From: Mycolicibacterium sp. ND9-15
GTDB lineage: Bacteria > Actinomycetota > Actinomycetes > Mycobacteriales > Mycobacteriaceae
Assembly (NCBI RefSeq): GCF_035918395.1
Contig: NZ_CP142362.1
Coordinates: 1,153,501 to 1,217,500, forward strand
Length of the DNA: 64,000 bases
Reading direction: 5' to 3'
Shown here: piece by piece, positions 62,085-64,000 of the stretch
How positions within the stretch are numbered: position 1 is the first letter of the stretch
Layout of the letters: every line of letters begins with the position of its first letter
The notes under the pieces: generated by a model
Told to the model about the DNA's origin: nothing
Databases searched by the model: none
What the model saw: the letters and a program-made list of their open reading frames with translations, nothing else
Made by a program: the position numbers and the translations under genes

Positions 62085-62843
62085 ATGCCCGAAGGCGACA
62101 CCGTCTTCCGCACTGCCACCAAACTTCGCGAAGCGTTGCAGGGCAAGGAACTCACACGCTGCGACGTGCGGGTGCCGCGGTTCGCCACCGTCGACCTGAC
62201 GGGTCGCGTCGTCGACGAGGTGCTCAGCCGCGGTAAGCACCTGTTCATCCGAGTCGGTGATGCCAGCATCCATTCGCATCTCAAGATGGAAGGCGCCTGG
62301 CTGATCGGCGGCCAGATTCGCCGCGTACCCGAATTCAAGATCCGGATCCTGCTGCACACCAGCGACTCTCGCGCGGCAGGTGTCGACCTCGGCGTGCTCG
62401 AGATTCTGCGGCGCGACCACGATATGGAAACCGTCGCCCATCTCGGGCCGGATCTGCTCGGCGACGACTGGGAACCGCGCGTCGCCAGGGCCAACCTCGT
62501 CGCGGATCCGGACCGCCCGCTTACCGAGGCGTTGTTGGACCAACGGGTGATGGCAGGCATCGGCAACGTCTATGCCAATGAACTGTGCTTCGTCACCGGC
62601 TATCTGCCCACCACCCCGGTCGGCAACGTCAACGACCCGCTGCGTATGGTGCAGCGGGCCCGAGACATGCTGTGGCTGAACCGCTCTCGGGTCAATCGCA
62701 CCACCACCGGCGACACCCGCATCGGCCGCGACCTGTGGGTCTACGGCCGCCGCGGTCGGCCGTGCCGCCGGTGCGGCACGCCCATCGCGTCGGACAGCGC
62801 CGGCGATCGCGTGTCCTACTGGTGCCCGGTCTGCCAGACCTGA
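62085..62843 (+). CDS. nei: Nei (endonuclease VIII-type) DNA glycosylase/AP lyase
   Basis: A 252-residue Fpg/Nei enzyme removing oxidised pyrimidines. I start at ATG 62085, not GTG 62082, because the catalytic N-terminal Pro (after Met removal) and Glu must be P2-E3 ([14 protein letters not shown]). [10 protein letters not shown] carries the conserved Lys; [14 protein letters not shown] is the H2TH motif; the zinc finger PCRRCGTPI ... YWCPVCQ ends the protein. The gene lies 52 bases after lhr, and both act in genome maintenance. Confidence 0.96.
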   Translation: MPEGDTVFRTATKLREALQGKELTRCDVRVPRFATVDLTGRVVDEVLSRGKHLFIRVGDASIHSHLKMEGAWLIGGQIRRVPEFKIRILLHTSDSRAAGVDLGVLEILRRDHDMETVAHLGPDLLGDDWEPRVARANLVADPDRPLTEALLDQRVMAGIGNVYANELCFVTGYLPTTPVGNVNDPLRMVQRARDMLWLNRSRVNRTTTGDTRIGRDLWVYGRRGRPCRRCGTPIASDSAGDRVSYWCPVCQT

Positions 62844-62908
62844 GCCACGCCGAGGCTACGGTTTGTGACGGATCTCAGCCGATTTCCATCACAATCGGCA
62901 GTCTCGCG

Positions 62909-64000
62909 TTACGGCAGCGCCAGCCTGACGATCTTGCGCACCACCGTCGCGAACTGCCGCGGCAGCGACCCCATGTTGTAGGGAATCCCGTAGCGGGTGC
63001 AGATCTCCTTGACCTCCTCGGAGATCTCGGCCAGCCGGTGCGCCGGGATGTCGGGGAACAGATGGTGCTCGATCTGGAACGACAGGTTGCCGCTCAGAAT
63101 GTGAAACAGCCTTGCCGATCCGGGGCGAGCGAAGCGACGGGGGAACAACCCGGTGAGGTTCGCCGATCCCAGCACCTGCCGGAAGTACCACTGCCCACGT
63201 GTCTCGGCCTTGGTCTCCTCGATGGAGAACTCCTGGACGTCGTCGGGGAAGTGGCCGCAGAAGATGATCATGTACGACCACACGTTGCGGATCAGGTTCG
63301 CGGTGAGATTACCCGCGAAGACCCACGGCGCGAAGGGGCCGGCCAGCAACGGGAACGCCACGTAGTCCTTGACCGTCTGGCGTTTGGTCTTGCGCCAAAT
63401 GCCCTCGAGGACTTCTCGCTTGTCGGCCACGGTGATCTCGCCGGCGCGGATGCGTTCGGTTTCGAGTTCATGCAGGGCGACGCCGTATTGGAACAACACC
63501 ATCAGCAGGAAGGCGTACACCGGGTTGCCGAGGAAGTAGGGCTCCCATGGTTGATCCTTGCTCATCCGCAGGATGCCGTAGCCCACGTCGCGGTCCATGC
63601 CGACGATGTTGGTGTAGGTGTGGTGCATGTAGTTGTGCGAGTGTCGCCACTGGTCGGCCGGGCAGGCGGTGTCCCACTCGAACTTCTTTCCCGACAACGC
63701 CGGGTCGCCCATCCAGTCGTACTGACCGTGCATGACGTTGTGGCCGATCTCCATGTTGTCGAGGATCTTCGACAGGCCGAGCATGGCGGTGCCGGCCAAC
63801 CAGAACGGCGGGAAGATGCCGCCGAACAGCAGGGCCCGGCCACCGACCTCGAAGGCCCGCTGCGCCTTGATGATCCGACGGATGTAGGTGGCGTCGCGCT
63901 CGCCGAGGTCGGCGATCACGCGGTCTTTCAGCGCGTCGAGCTCGCGGCCGAAGGCTTCGGCCTGGTCTGCGGTGAGGCTGATCTTCTCCCCGGCGACGGT
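62909..64000 (-). CDS. Fatty-acid desaturase, DesA3-like (start outside the window)
   Basis: The last 363 residues of a membrane di-iron desaturase. The His boxes are GHNVMHGQYDW, HSHNYMHHTYTN and QIEHHLFPDIP. It is similar in architecture to DesA3 (stearoyl-CoA delta-9 desaturase) but diverges along its length from the Rv3229c sequence I recall, so it may be a paralog. It lacks a rubredoxin or reductase domain and needs an external one. The frame continues past the right edge (ADQAEAFGRELDALKDRV), so the GTG at 63919 is internal. Confidence 0.9.
   Translation of the reverse strand, partial: TVAGEKISLTADQAEAFGRELDALKDRVIADLGERDATYIRRIIKAQRAFEVGGRALLFGGIFPPFWLAGTAMLGLSKILDNMEIGHNVMHGQYDWMGDPALSGKKFEWDTACPADQWRHSHNYMHHTYTNIVGMDRDVGYGILRMSKDQPWEPYFLGNPVYAFLLMVLFQYGVALHELETERIRAGEITVADKREVLEGIWRKTKRQTVKDYVAFPLLAGPFAPWVFAGNLTANLIRNVWSYMIIFCGHFPDDVQEFSIEETKAETRGQWYFRQVLGSANLTGLFPRRFARPGSARLFHILSGNLSFQIEHHLFPDIPAHRLAEISEEVKEICTRYGIPYNMGSLPRQFATVVRKIVRLALP

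Overview
The window comes from a high-GC, probably rapidly growing mycobacterium (Mycolicibacterium-like). The evidence is GC-rich third codon positions, many GTG starts, ATGA/GTGA gene overlaps, leaderless promoters, and a gene order I recognise as the M. tuberculosis Rv3257c-Rv3297 interval: manB, DUF3499, whiB2, fbiAB, manC-wbbL-rmlD, lcp1, fadE25, purEK, gtrA, birA, accD5-accE5-maf-sseA-sufE-like, accA3, sigF-rsbW, then lat-lrpA-hglS-like-pcd, a TetR gene, lhr and nei. That order is recalled from knowledge, not searched.

Region by region. Positions 1-8 kb hold GDP-mannose and dTDP-rhamnose/cell-wall linker genes, WhiB2 and coenzyme F420 synthesis. Positions 8-22 kb hold the Lcp1 arabinogalactan ligase, acyl-CoA dehydrogenase, purine genes and the biotin-dependent acyl-CoA carboxylase set (BirA, AccD5, AccE5, AccA3). 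Positions 22.5-25.5 kb hold the SigF stress-sigma module (STAS protein, SigF, RsbW) next to a poxvirus-type topoisomerase IB.

Positions 25.5-40.1 kb are an accessory glycan island. It has tightly overlapping genes for UDP-glucuronate and probably UDP-xylose (ugd plus a UXS-like decarboxylase), a complete D,D-heptose nucleotide route (GmhA, bifunctional HldE, and a GmhB-type phosphatase fused to a GT2 glycosyltransferase), two GT9 heptosyltransferase-like enzymes, an O-carbamoyltransferase, an SDR and three further glycosyltransferases. One of these is cut by an IS701-family element with a clean CTAG duplication; removing the element restores the reading frame exactly. Two island transcripts begin with SigF-type promoters (GTTT-N15/16-GGGTAG) only a few bases before the start codon, so this sugar pathway looks tied to the adjacent stress sigma factor.

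Positions 40.1-45.3 kb carry an Nramp-like transporter with altered metal-site motifs, two PRC-barrel-like proteins, a CsbD protein, a UsfY protein behind another SigF box, a PAS-ANTAR regulator and a membrane-anchored Mrr-like nuclease. Positions 45.2-55.3 kb are the lysine-catabolism block (lat, lrpA, a doubly frameshifted hglS-like gene, pcd), split by a very large CtpI-type P-type ATPase and a Lys-rich membrane protein. Positions 55.3-64 kb hold a stress-type SDR, a second Lys-rich membrane protein, a TetR regulator, Lhr helicase, Nei glycosylase and the C-terminal part of a fatty-acid desaturase.

A family of about 50-bp palindromes (core TTTCGGTGCGC...GCGCACCGAAA) recurs four times directly after stop codons. 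No rRNA, tRNA or CRISPR array was seen.
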